Shown: positions 38,693 to 46,951 of the stretch, piece after piece
Numbering within the stretch: position 1 is the first letter of the stretch
How the letters are laid out: the number at the start of each line of letters is the position of its first letter
Program-made: the position numbers and the translations under genes
The notes under the pieces: generated by a model
What the model was told of the DNA's origin: nothing
Databases searched by the model: none
The model's input: the letters and a program-made list of their open reading frames with translations, nothing else
From: Flavobacteriales bacterium
Lineage (GTDB): Bacteria; Bacteroidota; Bacteroidia; UBA10329
Assembly: GCA_016124845.1 (NCBI GenBank)
Contig: WGMW01000029.1
Coordinates: 59,099-123,098, forward strand
Length of the DNA stretch: 64,000 bases
Reading direction: 5' to 3'

Positions 38693-39499
38693 TCAATTGG
38701 TGCCATACTTTTTGGCATAAGCTCTGGCCAAAGGAACCAGTTCCGCCAGTTTGGCACTTCGCTTTTCGGGATCAGGGTGCGTACTTAAAAACTCCGGTGG
38801 GCGCTGACCGCCCAGCTTTGACATGCGCTGCCAGAACGGAATGGCCTTAGCTGGATCGTAACCTGCCATGGCCGTGAAGATCAAACCCATTTCATCTGCC
38901 TCGCTCTCATGTAAACGCGAAAAAGGAAGCATGGCACCGACCGTAGTGGCCACTCCATACGCCTGATCGAAAAGTGCACGTGTTTGCTGAGGTTGTTTGG
39001 AAAGCGCCAGATCCAATCCCATGCCGCCCGCCTGCACCAACAGGCCTTCGCTCATGCGCTCGTTCCCGTGGCGGGCAATGGCGTGTGCCACCTCATGCCC
39101 CATTACCACGGCAATGCCATCCTCATCCTGACAGATAGGAAGAATGGCCGAATAGAAAACCACTTTGCCACCCGGCATGCACCATGCGTTCACCTCATTG
39201 CTGTTCACCACGTTGAACTGCCAGTTGAAACCAGCTACGCGATCGGAAGCACCTTTTGCATTCAGGTAGCGCGTAGCAGCTGCCGCTATCTTCTCTCCCA
39301 CCCGCTTCACCTGCTGCACTTTCTGGTCACTTGCAGGTAACGCAGGGTTCTGCCCCAAAAACTGATTGTAATTGGTGAGTGCCATGCTCATCATCTGGCT
39401 TTCGGGCAACAGATTCATCTGTTTTCTGCCCGTGATCGGAACGGTGGTACAGGCTGCCGTGAATCCCAGGATCACTGAAAGGACAACAAGTTTTTTCAT
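38693..39499 (-). CDS. M48-family zinc metalloprotease lipoprotein (LoiP/BepA-type)
   Basis: 268 residues from ATG 39499 ('MKKLVVLSVILGFTAAC', lipobox before Cys); the frame is open to 39550, but a promoter lies there. Zinc site 'VVMGHEVAHAIARH' (H135, E136, H139) with the third ligand in 'HESEADEMGLIF'. M48 lipoproteins degrade misfolded outer-membrane proteins in the periplasm. 'TTVPITGRKQMNLLPESQMMSMALTNYNQFL' is the standard N-terminal segment of this subgroup. Monocistronic. Confidence 0.92.
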   Translation of the reverse strand: MKKLVVLSVILGFTAACTTVPITGRKQMNLLPESQMMSMALTNYNQFLGQNPALPASDQKVQQVKRVGEKIAAAATRYLNAKGASDRVAGFNWQFNVVNSNEVNAWCMPGGKVVFYSAILPICQDEDGIAVVMGHEVAHAIARHGNERMSEGLLVQAGGMGLDLALSKQPQQTRALFDQAYGVATTVGAMLPFSRLHESEADEMGLIFTAMAGYDPAKAIPFWQRMSKLGGQRPPEFLSTHPDPEKRSAKLAELVPLARAYAKKYGTN

Positions 39500-39517
39500 G
39501 CCAGCATTAATCATGGT

Positions 39518-39550
39518 CAAAAATAAGTACCTGCTGAGGTTTGACTTCAA
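39518..39550 (-). promoter_or_regulatory. -33/-7 promoter of the M48 protease
   Basis: On the minus strand TTG (39548-39550), 22 bases, TATTTTTG (39518-39525), 18 bases before ATG 39499. Confidence 0.6.
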
Positions 39551-39637
39551 AAAACCGACAACTTCTCGAAAGTTCCGACTTCGCGCATATTCAAAGCGAT
39601 ATTTCTTAACATTACCACACTATACCGATAAAACGAT

Positions 39638-41494
39638 TTGTCTGACTTCCGTTTTTCAATTCGATTCATCCTCTTTTGGATGATCCTGTTTGCCGTTGGG
39701 CGATGGTTGTTTCTTTTTTCCATACTGGGTTTGTTAGATTCTGTGCCACGGCCAGAGATATTTGAATCGTTTTACGCAGGTCTTCGGCTCGACCTATCGA
39801 CTGCTGCCTACCTTCTTTTGCCGTCCATTCCACTGCTTATCCTCTTCAACTTCACACGCTGGAATTCGGTACTGCGGAGCGTTCACATTCTTAATCGAAT
39901 GCTGATCATTGTTTATTGCCTGATCTGCTTCGGGGAACTTGCCCTTTATCAGGAATGGCACACCAAATTGAATACGCAGGCGCTTTCCCATTTTCAGCAT
40001 CCCGCAGAAGTGCTCAGTTCCGCATCTTGGCAACTGCTTCTGCTCTTCTGCCTTCCGTTGGGACTGTTTGCTTTCTTGTACTTGAAGCTATATGACCAAT
40101 GGTTGGCCAAGCCAATGCCGCATCCGTCCAGTATGGAACAAAGACCTTCAATTATTTGGAGCCTTGCTTTCCCGTTGATCTCTGTTCCGCTCTTGATCAT
40201 CCTTATCCGTGGAGGGGTTCAGGCCATTCCGATAACCGAGAGCGACCCGTACTATTCCAAGCATCAGCCGCTGAATGATGCTGCACTCAACCCGTTGCGC
40301 CATTTGGCCAAAGATGCACTCGAATCACATTCATCATCCTCCGAGAACCCCTATCTGGCCATGCCAAATGAAACTGCCGACCGAATTGTCAGCGAACTGT
40401 TTCGGGCAGAAAAAGACACCACCGTTCTCATTCTGAAAGACCAGCGCCCGAACGTGGTTCTCATACTTCTCGAAAGCTGGAATGCCAATGTCTGCGGCTC
40501 TTTCGGTGGTCTGCCGCTTACACCGTTCTTCGACAGTCTGGCCTACGAAGGCATCCGCTTCAGCAATTTTTACCCTGCCGCCTATGTTTCAGACCAAGGT
40601 ATTCCGGCCGTGCTCAGCGGCTATCCCGCCACTTCCAGAGTTGCTTTGGTCAACGACCTGAAAAAAGTGAGCGGTCTTCCCTGCCTGAGCATCGATATGG
40701 GAAAGAATGGATACGAGACCGGTTTTCTCTTCGGTGGAGAGTTGAACTACGGTAATCTGAAGGGATATCTGATCAACAGACAATTTGACCATGTGACCGA
40801 AACGGCTGACCTGCCGGCCGATCTTCCACGTGGCGACCTTGGAGTTCACGACTACCTGATGGCGGAAGAATTCGCTTCGATCATTCATCGCTCAAAACAA
40901 CCATTCTTCCAATGTTGGTTCACGCTCAGTTCCCATTCGCCTTATGATTTTGAACCTGCGCCAGATAGCGAAGAGACCAACGATTATGTCGGTTCCATCC
41001 GATACGCAGACCGTGCTTTGAGGCATTTCTTTCAGCTTGCCAAGAAGGAACCTTGGTTTGAGAACACGCTCTTCATTCTCGTTCCGGACCATAGTCATGG
41101 CTCCCCCGCAAACTTTGATCTGGAACAGAAGGAGTATCATCATATTCCACTGGTGTTCTATGGCAATCCGATCAAAGAAGCATGGCGAAAGCGCGAGATC
41201 GGAAACACGTTTTCGCAGAACGACATTGCTACCACGCTACTGAAGCAACTTGGCATGGAAACCGAGCAATATCATTGGGGCAAGGACATGTTCAACCCAT
41301 ACAGCAACCATTTTGCCTACTACTGTTTCTATTATGGTTCAGGATGGGTCACGGACAGCGGCTCGGTCACCTTCCATCATTCGCTTGATGAACCTTTGAT
41401 GTACGAGGTTGAGAATGACGAACAGCTGAACCAATTGACCCGGCAGGGACGAGCGTTTCAACAGGCGATCTACAACGATCTCCTTAGCCGATGA
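39638..41494 (+). CDS. LTA-synthase-family sulfatase-fold membrane protein
   Basis: 618 residues from a TTG at 39638; ATG 39680 is an alternative that would cut into the first membrane helix. Five N-terminal membrane segments within the first ~200 residues, then an extracytoplasmic alkaline-phosphatase/sulfatase-type domain: 'PNVVLILLESWNANVCGSFGG' (metal site Glu), 'YVSDQGIPAVLSGYPA' near the nucleophile, 'FQCWFTLSSHSPYDFEP', 'VGSIRYADRALRHFFQLAKKEPWFENTLFILVPDHSHGSP' (metal-binding Asp/His). Gram-negative members transfer phosphoglycerol or phosphoethanolamine to envelope glycans or lipids; the substrate here is unknown. Confidence 0.88.
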   Translation: MSDFRFSIRFILFWMILFAVGRWLFLFSILGLLDSVPRPEIFESFYAGLRLDLSTAAYLLLPSIPLLILFNFTRWNSVLRSVHILNRMLIIVYCLICFGELALYQEWHTKLNTQALSHFQHPAEVLSSASWQLLLLFCLPLGLFAFLYLKLYDQWLAKPMPHPSSMEQRPSIIWSLAFPLISVPLLIILIRGGVQAIPITESDPYYSKHQPLNDAALNPLRHLAKDALESHSSSSENPYLAMPNETADRIVSELFRAEKDTTVLILKDQRPNVVLILLESWNANVCGSFGGLPLTPFFDSLAYEGIRFSNFYPAAYVSDQGIPAVLSGYPATSRVALVNDLKKVSGLPCLSIDMGKNGYETGFLFGGELNYGNLKGYLINRQFDHVTETADLPADLPRGDLGVHDYLMAEEFASIIHRSKQPFFQCWFTLSSHSPYDFEPAPDSEETNDYVGSIRYADRALRHFFQLAKKEPWFENTLFILVPDHSHGSPANFDLEQKEYHHIPLVFYGNPIKEAWRKREIGNTFSQNDIATTLLKQLGMETEQYHWGKDMFNPYSNHFAYYCFYYGSGWVTDSGSVTFHHSLDEPLMYEVENDEQLNQLTRQGRAFQQAIYNDLLSR

Positions 41495-41569
41495 TGATGT
41501 GTGGACAAGGTGTGTCCCAAAAGTTCCGATCGCGTACCTTAGAACCATAAACCATCAAAATCAAACAGC

Positions 41570-41995
41570 ATGATGCACAGCGCAAATTGGATCGCAGTGG
41601 CCGTTGCGACCCTATCAACATTGGTCATCGGATTCATCTGGTACAATCCGAAAGTGTTCGGAAAGGCTTGGATGGAATCTGTCGGCATGACGGAGGACGA
41701 CACGAAAAAGGGAAACATGCCTCTCATTTTCGGGGTATCGTTCCTGTTGGCAATGGTCGTGGCCTACAAACTTTCGGGTGGGGCCTACAAGCACCCGGAG
41801 GAATTCAGACACACGCTTCATGGCGCGTTCCATGGCATGCTGGATTCGTTGTATTACGCCCTTCCAGTGCTGATCACCAACGCCCTTTTTGAGCGAAGAA
41901 GCCTCAAAGGAATCCTGATCAATTCGGGTTATTGGGTACTCTGCTTCTCAGCGATCGGAGCCATCCTTTACACCTTTTCGGGTGCCGGATTGTAA
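41570..41995 (+). CDS. DUF1761 membrane protein
   Basis: 141 residues with four hydrophobic segments. 'NWIAVAVATLSTLVIGFIWYNPKVFGKAWMESVGMT' at the N-terminus and 'GAFHGMLDSLYYALPVLITNALFERRSLKGILINSGYWVLCFSAIGAIL' are diagnostic of DUF1761, a small membrane family without known activity. Stand-alone gene followed by a terminator-type palindrome. Confidence 0.88.
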   Translation: MMHSANWIAVAVATLSTLVIGFIWYNPKVFGKAWMESVGMTEDDTKKGNMPLIFGVSFLLAMVVAYKLSGGAYKHPEEFRHTLHGAFHGMLDSLYYALPVLITNALFERRSLKGILINSGYWVLCFSAIGAILYTFSGAGL

Positions 41996-42020
41996 TTCAT
42001 CCGAGACAATTCATTTAATA

Positions 42021-42056
42021 GAAAAGCCCTGTCCGCCTGAGGCGGGCGGGGATTTC
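42021..42056. terminator. terminator containing the CCGCCTGAGGCGG palindrome
   Basis: GAAA-a-GCCC...CCGCC-TGA-GGCGG...GGG-a-TTTC stem with a few mismatches, followed by TTCTTATTT. Same palindrome core as at 28370 and 56151. Confidence 0.7.
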
Positions 42057-42115
42057 TTATTTCCGTCATTAAGACAGACCACGGCTCCCCGAAGCAGATA
42101 CCCGATTCAAGTAAT

Positions 42116-42123
42116 TAGCTTTG
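42116..42123 (+). promoter_or_regulatory. -7 box of the WYL regulator
   Basis: TAGCTTTG, a perfect TAnnTTTG, 10 bases before ATG 42134, implying a very short 5' leader. Confidence 0.5.
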
Positions 42124-42133
42124 TTCCTCATCC

Positions 42134-42871
42134 ATGAGCACAGACACCGAAGTTTCCAGACTGGTACGGATTACCAAAATAGCCACCATGTTGCAATCAA
42201 AACGCATGGTGACGGCAACGGAAATTGCTCAGAAGTTCGGTGTAAGCGTGCGCACGGTTTACCGCGACATCCGCGCGTTGGAGAATTCGGGTATTCCCAT
42301 CAGCACGGTAGAAGGAAAAGGCTATACACTTGTGGAAGGTTACTCGCTTCCGCCTCTTATGTTCTCTGAGGAAGAGGCCAACGCACTCATTACTGCGGAA
42401 TACCTTATCAATCAGGCCAGAGACGGTTCGCTGGTCAAGCATTTCGATGCGGCCATGCTCAAGATAAAATCGGTTTTCCGATACAACATCAAAGAGAAAA
42501 GCGAAACATTAGCGGGTAGAATGTTCCGAATGCGTTTTGAAGAGGATAGCTACACCACCAGCCATTCCCTTTCCGAACTGCAAAAGGCCATTACGGATTG
42601 TATTCGAACACGAATTGACTATCAGAAACCCACGGACGAAACACCCATTACGCGCACCATTGAACCTGTGGCCATCTACTATTCCAAGGGCAATTGGATC
42701 CTGATAGCCTGGTGCCATCTTCGTCAGGCCAATCGGGCATTCAGAATAGATCGAATGACGAAGATCGAGTTCCTGGATGAAACATTTGACGACCGAAAAT
42801 TCGACCTTCAGACCTATTTTTCTCAGCAGATGGAAGAATTTCTTTCCACCCCTGACACACCCTTGTCATAA
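42134..42871 (+). CDS. YafY-type HTH/WYL-domain transcriptional regulator
   Basis: 245 residues. HTH_11/DeoR-like winged helix in residues ~8-65 ('RITKIATMLQSKRMVTATEIAQKFGVSVRTVYRDIRALENSGIPI'), then a WYL sensing domain ('TRTIEPVAIYYSKGNWILIAWCHLRQANRAFRIDRMTKIEFLDETF'), where the usual Trp-Tyr-Leu is replaced by WILIAW. These regulators bind small ligands or nucleic acids; several control defence genes. No target operator is visible. The VOC gene follows 43 bp later in the same direction and may be a target. Confidence 0.9.
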   Translation: MSTDTEVSRLVRITKIATMLQSKRMVTATEIAQKFGVSVRTVYRDIRALENSGIPISTVEGKGYTLVEGYSLPPLMFSEEEANALITAEYLINQARDGSLVKHFDAAMLKIKSVFRYNIKEKSETLAGRMFRMRFEEDSYTTSHSLSELQKAITDCIRTRIDYQKPTDETPITRTIEPVAIYYSKGNWILIAWCHLRQANRAFRIDRMTKIEFLDETFDDRKFDLQTYFSQQMEEFLSTPDTPLS

Positions 42872-42914
42872 GCCCCTATCAACTTTGCCGCTGTAACCTG
42901 ATAAACACGGTAAA

Positions 42915-43283
42915 ATGAAAAACATGATCAACTGGTTCGAGATTCCAGTCAAAAATTTCGAGAGAGCAAAATCCTTTTACAGCAGGGTGCTTGACGTGGA
43001 AATTACTGAAATGCCGCATGACAATATGAAGTACGGTGTATTCCCTTACGACCCCAACGAGGGTGTAAGTGGGGCATTGGTAGAAGGCGAAGGGTATGAA
43101 CCATCGCATAACGGTGTTGTCATTTACCTGAATGGTGGTGATGACCTTGCTCCTGCACTTGAGCGGGCCAAGGAAGCAGATGCTACCATTCTTATGCCTA
43201 AGACTTCCATTGGCGAAAATGGGTTCATGGCACATTTCATCGATTCGGAAGGAAATCGAGTGGCGTTACATTCGCCAAATTGA
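42915..43283 (+). CDS. VOC-family (glyoxalase-like) protein
   Basis: 122 residues, one complete VOC module: 'MINWFEIPVKNFERAKSFYSRVLDVEI' (first beta-alpha-beta-beta-beta unit, metal-type position E9) and 'YLNGGDDLAPALERAKEADATILMPKTSIGENGFMAHFIDSEGNRVALHS' (second unit, with 'FIDSEGNRVALHS' carrying the last ligand position). Substrate cannot be inferred. Probably co-regulated with the WYL regulator. Confidence 0.88.
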   Translation: MKNMINWFEIPVKNFERAKSFYSRVLDVEITEMPHDNMKYGVFPYDPNEGVSGALVEGEGYEPSHNGVVIYLNGGDDLAPALERAKEADATILMPKTSIGENGFMAHFIDSEGNRVALHSPN

Positions 43284-43302
43284 TTTTGGATCAATCCAGA
43301 AC

Positions 43303-43332
43303 AGAAAGCCCTGCCAATTGGCGGGGCTTTCT
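43303..43332. terminator. terminator after the VOC gene
   Basis: AGAAAGCCCTGCCAA / TTGGCGGGGCTTTCT, a 15-bp stem with one G-T pair. It also lies just downstream of the ClpB remnant on the minus strand, the place the clpB terminator occupies at 56151. Confidence 0.85.
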
Positions 43333-43349
43333 CATTCAGCCAAAACAAC

Positions 43350-43475
43350 TTACGCTGTGGCTTCTTCCTTCGTTTTGTTTCTGAACACCACTTCCCTATC
43401 GAAACAATCAAGAACAATGGCTCCACCCCTGTTCACTTTTGCAGTGAGTATCTGCTTGGAGAGGTCATGCGACAT
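43350..43475 (-). pseudogene. clpB 3'-end remnant (C-terminal 37-41 codons)
   Basis: On the minus strand this stretch reads 'MSHDLSKQILTAKVNRGG' and continues to '...NKTKEEATA' and TAA. It aligns without gaps to the last 37 residues of the intact ClpB at 56204 ('[18 protein letters not shown]...KTKEETTA'). Differences include many silent third-base changes (for example GTGCTCGACTGC against GTTCTTGATTGT) and only about five amino-acid changes. Homology also continues past the stop ('AACAACTTACGCTG'). The rest of clpB is absent. A remnant of a diverged second clpB, or of a rearrangement involving a related genome; a 41-codon ORF with its own ATG remains. Confidence 0.8.
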
Positions 43476-43592
43476 TTCTTATTGATGGTCGCCATACTTC
43501 ATACCGTTCACCTCAAAGATTTTGACAGAACATTTCGTTTTCGCGGTTTACTTTCTTAACTCTGAAAAACTTTTCAGAGGTTGAAGACATTC

Positions 43593-44192
43593 ATGAACAA
43601 ATGGGGATTACTACTGGTACTGATGGTGTTCCAAAGCATCGCCTCCATAGTGGTGCTATGGCATTACGGCTTTACACATGAGGCGCATCGGGCATCGGTC
43701 ACCTTTACCATGCGGTACTGTACCGTACTCTTCTGTCTCACATACATGCTTCGTGGTATTCACCTGCTGTTCAACTCAAAATTCACCCGTTACCTTCTGG
43801 CCCATCGTAAAACGCTGGGCATTGCCTTTGCCTACTCGTTCACATTCCATCTTTTTCAGTTGATGTTCTTGCACAAGACCATCAGCATGAGCCCGTTCAT
43901 GTTCGGGCTGCAACTTATTCCCATCGCCTTCATCAACCTGATGGGTATCACGTCCATTCCCGTTGTGGAGCGCAATATGTCAAGGCGTATGTGGAAAATC
44001 ATCCACCGCTGGGGGTCCGTGGTCATCTGGCTGGCACTTTTCAAGAATTATATCCTCATCTATTTTGTCCCGTCCCTGCTTGGCGACAGAAGTATTTTCT
44101 ATTTCGGAACGTTTCTGGTTGCCATTACACCTGTGGTTCGGCTCTACCTCATCTATCGGAAGAAATACCTCCGTAACGTTCCTCAGACCTAA
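43593..44192 (+). CDS. ferric-reductase-like haem b membrane protein (MsrQ-like)
   Basis: 199 residues from ATG 43593 (TTG 43581 also in frame). Six hydrophobic segments; conserved His in 'LLAHRKTLGIAFAYSFTFHLFQLMFLHKT' and 'WKIIHRWGSVVIWLALFKNYIL' fit haem ligands of the ferric reductase transmembrane domain (YedZ/MsrQ group). MsrQ passes electrons to periplasmic methionine sulfoxide reductase MsrP, but no msrP is adjacent, so the electron acceptor is unknown. Five bases upstream of the penicillin acylase gene, hence co-transcribed. A CTCTGAAAA/TTTTCAGAG palindrome lies just upstream (43560-43579). Confidence 0.75.
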   Translation: MNKWGLLLVLMVFQSIASIVVLWHYGFTHEAHRASVTFTMRYCTVLFCLTYMLRGIHLLFNSKFTRYLLAHRKTLGIAFAYSFTFHLFQLMFLHKTISMSPFMFGLQLIPIAFINLMGITSIPVVERNMSRRMWKIIHRWGSVVIWLALFKNYILIYFVPSLLGDRSIFYFGTFLVAITPVVRLYLIYRKKYLRNVPQT

Positions 44193-44197
44193 ACCCC

Positions 44198-46324
44198 ATG
44201 AGAAACCTGTTCCTTTCTTTCCTTTTGCTCCTTCTGGTCACGGCCCAAATCTCCCATGCCCAGAGCACATTTCCAAAGATCGACCCCGGCAACATCACGC
44301 TTGTGCGCGACAGTTTCGGTATTCCGCACATTTTCGCGCCTACTGATGCCGAAGTGGCCTACGGACTGGCCTGGGCCAATGCCGAAGATGCGTTTTCAGA
44401 GACACAGAACCTGGTCTATATCGGCAAGGAAATGATGGGGCGTGTGGATGGTATTGAGGGTGCTCCTGCCGATTATTTCATTCACGCCATCGGTGCGCGG
44501 CAGTTGGTAGAGGAACGGTTCGAAGCAGACCTATCGCCCGAATTCAAGAAGTATATTGACGGTTTTGTTCAAGGACTGAACGCCTACGCAGCTGCCCATC
44601 CTGATGAAGTGAAACTGAAAAAGGCGTTTCCTGCCACCTCCAAGGACATCATCACCGCTTTTGTGGTAACGATGGCCTTTCTGTCGGATGCACAGAATGC
44701 CGTGGGCGATGCCGTTGGTGGCACTTATGATACCGTGACGGTTAACTTCCCTGTGCACAACCGCAAACCCGTTGGTTCCAACGCCTTTGCCCTCAACAGC
44801 ACTTTGACCGTGGACGGCCAAACATACGTGTGTACCAACCCGCACATGGGCATGGACGGAGGTCTCTCCTTCTACGAGACCCATCTGCATAGTGATGAAG
44901 GACTGAACATCGAAGGCGCGCTTTTTCAAGGCACCAGTTCGGTGAACATGGGAGCCAACGAAAACCTGGCATGGGGCATGACCTGGAATTTCTTTGACCG
45001 TTTGGACGTGTTCAAACTGAACATGGTGAAAGGCAAGGCCCTCACCTACGAAATGGACGGTGAAGAGCTGAAATTGGAGAAACGGCCGGTTTGGTTGAAG
45101 GTCGGGTTGGGCAAACACCATCGGTTTGTCATTCCCGTTAGGAAGATGACCTATTGGAGCAAATATGGCTGCACCATCAAAAGCGACAAGGGCAATAACT
45201 TCTATTCCGTACGCTTCCCAGCCAATCAAAGCGTGAGGGCGGCCGAACAGCTCTACTACATGAACAAGGCCACGGATTACGATTCATTCCGAAAAGCCCT
45301 CGATATCCACGCCATCGTATTGTTCAATGTGGTCTATGGCGACAGGGATGACAACATCTTTTACTTGGAACACGGCACGCTGCCCAAGCGCGACCTTAGT
45401 TTCGACTGGCAAGGGCTTCTGCCCGGAAACACCTCCAAAACGCTATGGACAGAACTTGTTCCGCTGGACAGCATGCCGCAGACGGTGAACCCTGAATGCG
45501 GATTTGTATTCAATACGAACAACACCCCGTTCCACGCCTCCTCCAAAGAGTGTTTTGAGGGGTCATGTCCCTACCCGAACTATGCGGTGGACGACCTGCC
45601 GGGCGATAACAACCGCGCCAACCGCTTTCAGGAACTGATCCACGAAAAGGACAGGTTCAGTTTGGATGACCTTCGGAAGATAAAATTCGATGTCACGCTT
45701 TCGCACAAAGGCGGTTTCGGTGAATCGATGGAGCCGCTGTTCCATTTGGATGGGAACAAATACCCGGACCTGAAGGAGGCCATCGGAATTTTGAAGTCGT
45801 GGAACCGCACCAGCGAGATACATGAATATGCTCCGACCCTGCTGGGGCTGATTCTCCGTGAGATATTCACAAGACGCGGTTATGACGATAATGAATTCGT
45901 ACGCGGGTTCGCGGTGGATGAGGACGAATGGGTGAGCACGCTGCGCAATGCCTGCGACACGCTGAAGGCACATTTCGGCACAGTGAAAGTGGAATGGGGC
46001 ACCATTCATCGGAACATCCGTGGCGATAAGAATCTGCCCTTGCGCGGCTTTGCCGACATGCTCAGTCCGAGCTATCCTGAACAGCGGCCAGGCTCTTTCA
46101 TCTTCACACCCGAATACGGTGATTCGTACATGCTCTTTGCCGCTTTCGATAAGGATGGTCTTACCCGGCTGCAGGCCCTGCAACCGCTGGGTAATTCGCT
46201 CGACCCCGAAAGTCCACATTACAACGACCAGATGGAACTGTTCAGCAAGCAGCAACTACGGCAGTTGAGCCTGAAAAGGGAAGATGTAATGAAGAAGGCC
46301 GAATCGGTCTATCATCCAAAGTAA
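44198..46324 (+). CDS. penicillin-acylase-family Ntn hydrolase
   Basis: 708 residues. Signal peptide 'MRNLFLSFLLLLLVTAQISHAQ'. Alpha chain 'ITLVRDSFGIPHIFAPTDAEVAYGLAWANAEDAF', then the auto-cleavage site with nucleophile S194 in 'KPVGSNAFALNST' and beta-chain motifs 'NPHMGMDGGLSFYETHLHSDEGLNIEGALFQGTSSVNMGANENLAWGMTW'. Periplasmic amidases of this family act on beta-lactams, N-acyl-homoserine lactones or other acyl amides; substrate uncertain. In an operon with the haem membrane protein before it and a small protein 12 bp after it. Confidence 0.92.
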   Translation: MRNLFLSFLLLLLVTAQISHAQSTFPKIDPGNITLVRDSFGIPHIFAPTDAEVAYGLAWANAEDAFSETQNLVYIGKEMMGRVDGIEGAPADYFIHAIGARQLVEERFEADLSPEFKKYIDGFVQGLNAYAAAHPDEVKLKKAFPATSKDIITAFVVTMAFLSDAQNAVGDAVGGTYDTVTVNFPVHNRKPVGSNAFALNSTLTVDGQTYVCTNPHMGMDGGLSFYETHLHSDEGLNIEGALFQGTSSVNMGANENLAWGMTWNFFDRLDVFKLNMVKGKALTYEMDGEELKLEKRPVWLKVGLGKHHRFVIPVRKMTYWSKYGCTIKSDKGNNFYSVRFPANQSVRAAEQLYYMNKATDYDSFRKALDIHAIVLFNVVYGDRDDNIFYLEHGTLPKRDLSFDWQGLLPGNTSKTLWTELVPLDSMPQTVNPECGFVFNTNNTPFHASSKECFEGSCPYPNYAVDDLPGDNNRANRFQELIHEKDRFSLDDLRKIKFDVTLSHKGGFGESMEPLFHLDGNKYPDLKEAIGILKSWNRTSEIHEYAPTLLGLILREIFTRRGYDDNEFVRGFAVDEDEWVSTLRNACDTLKAHFGTVKVEWGTIHRNIRGDKNLPLRGFADMLSPSYPEQRPGSFIFTPEYGDSYMLFAAFDKDGLTRLQALQPLGNSLDPESPHYNDQMELFSKQQLRQLSLKREDVMKKAESVYHPK

Positions 46325-46336
46325 TTTCGCATACCC

Positions 46337-46735
46337 ATGAGCAGCATCATACTACTTGACGACATTCCCCTGATCGAAGGCCCCATTGCCGATTATAAAC
46401 TGGACCCAGTAGGTATCCTCTACTCCTACTCCAAAAACCCCAAGCGCACGGTTGCCAACATCTCGGAAAACATTGCGCTGGTAAAGAAGATCACTGGAAA
46501 CAAACGGGTGCCGTTGCTCATTTATCTCTGCGATTCGCCTGTTCCCGACAAGGAGACACGGAATTTCTCCACGGAACAGCTTCCGAAGGTCTATACGGCC
46601 ATGGCCATGGTTTCCAAGCCTGGTCTTTCGAAGCTCATCATGAACATCCTATTCCGATTGAAGAAACCGCCCATTCCCATGCGGTCGTTCACAGACGACA
46701 GGGAAGCACGGGAGTGGCTGATGCAGTTTCTATGA
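46337..46735 (+). CDS. STAS/SEC14-like small protein (DUF7793-type), function unknown
   Basis: 132 residues. 'FSTEQLPKVYTAMAMVSKPGLSKLIMNILFRLKKPPIPMRSFTDDREAREWLMQFL' is a conserved C-terminal pattern seen in many Bacteroidota proteins of this size; alpha/beta composition resembles STAS-like folds. No catalytic residues are apparent. Third gene of the operon. Its stop overlaps the ATG of a small 41-codon ORF by 4 bp. Confidence 0.7.
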   Translation: MSSIILLDDIPLIEGPIADYKLDPVGILYSYSKNPKRTVANISENIALVKKITGNKRVPLLIYLCDSPVPDKETRNFSTEQLPKVYTAMAMVSKPGLSKLIMNILFRLKKPPIPMRSFTDDREAREWLMQFL

Positions 46736-46857
46736 TTGAAACATACACCCCAAGGGAGCTTGCGCTGCTCTCTGCTGATCATACCAATTGCATCTTGCTT
46801 CTGTTGATGCTTTCAACAATTGCTTTCTTCAATTACAACATTTCGGTTCCACTTTAA
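46732..46857 (+). CDS. candidate 41-residue membrane peptide, translationally coupled
   Basis: ATG at 46732 overlaps the stop of the preceding gene in the classic ATGA arrangement and the frame ends at TAA 46855, just before a terminator. The product begins 'MIETYTPRELALLSADHTNC' and has one hydrophobic helix 'ILLLLMLSTIAFF'. Position, coupling and terminator argue that it is real; length and lack of known homology argue for caution. Confidence 0.4.
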   Translation: MIETYTPRELALLSADHTNCILLLLMLSTIAFFNYNISVPL

Positions 46858-46863
46858 ATGGTA

Positions 46864-46892
46864 AGCCCCATCCGCTTAAGGCGAACGGGGCG
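46864..46892. terminator. terminator/palindrome after the acylase operon
   Basis: GCCCC-at-CCGC-TTAA-GGCG-aa-CGGGGC, a degenerate member of the CCGCCTGAGGCGG palindrome family. Lies between the + operon and the convergent FN3 gene. Confidence 0.65.
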
Positions 46893-46951
46893 CAAGCTGT
46901 CGGTGAAACAACGTCTGAAACCGCAGGTTAGACAGACCGCAGCTTTTATCT

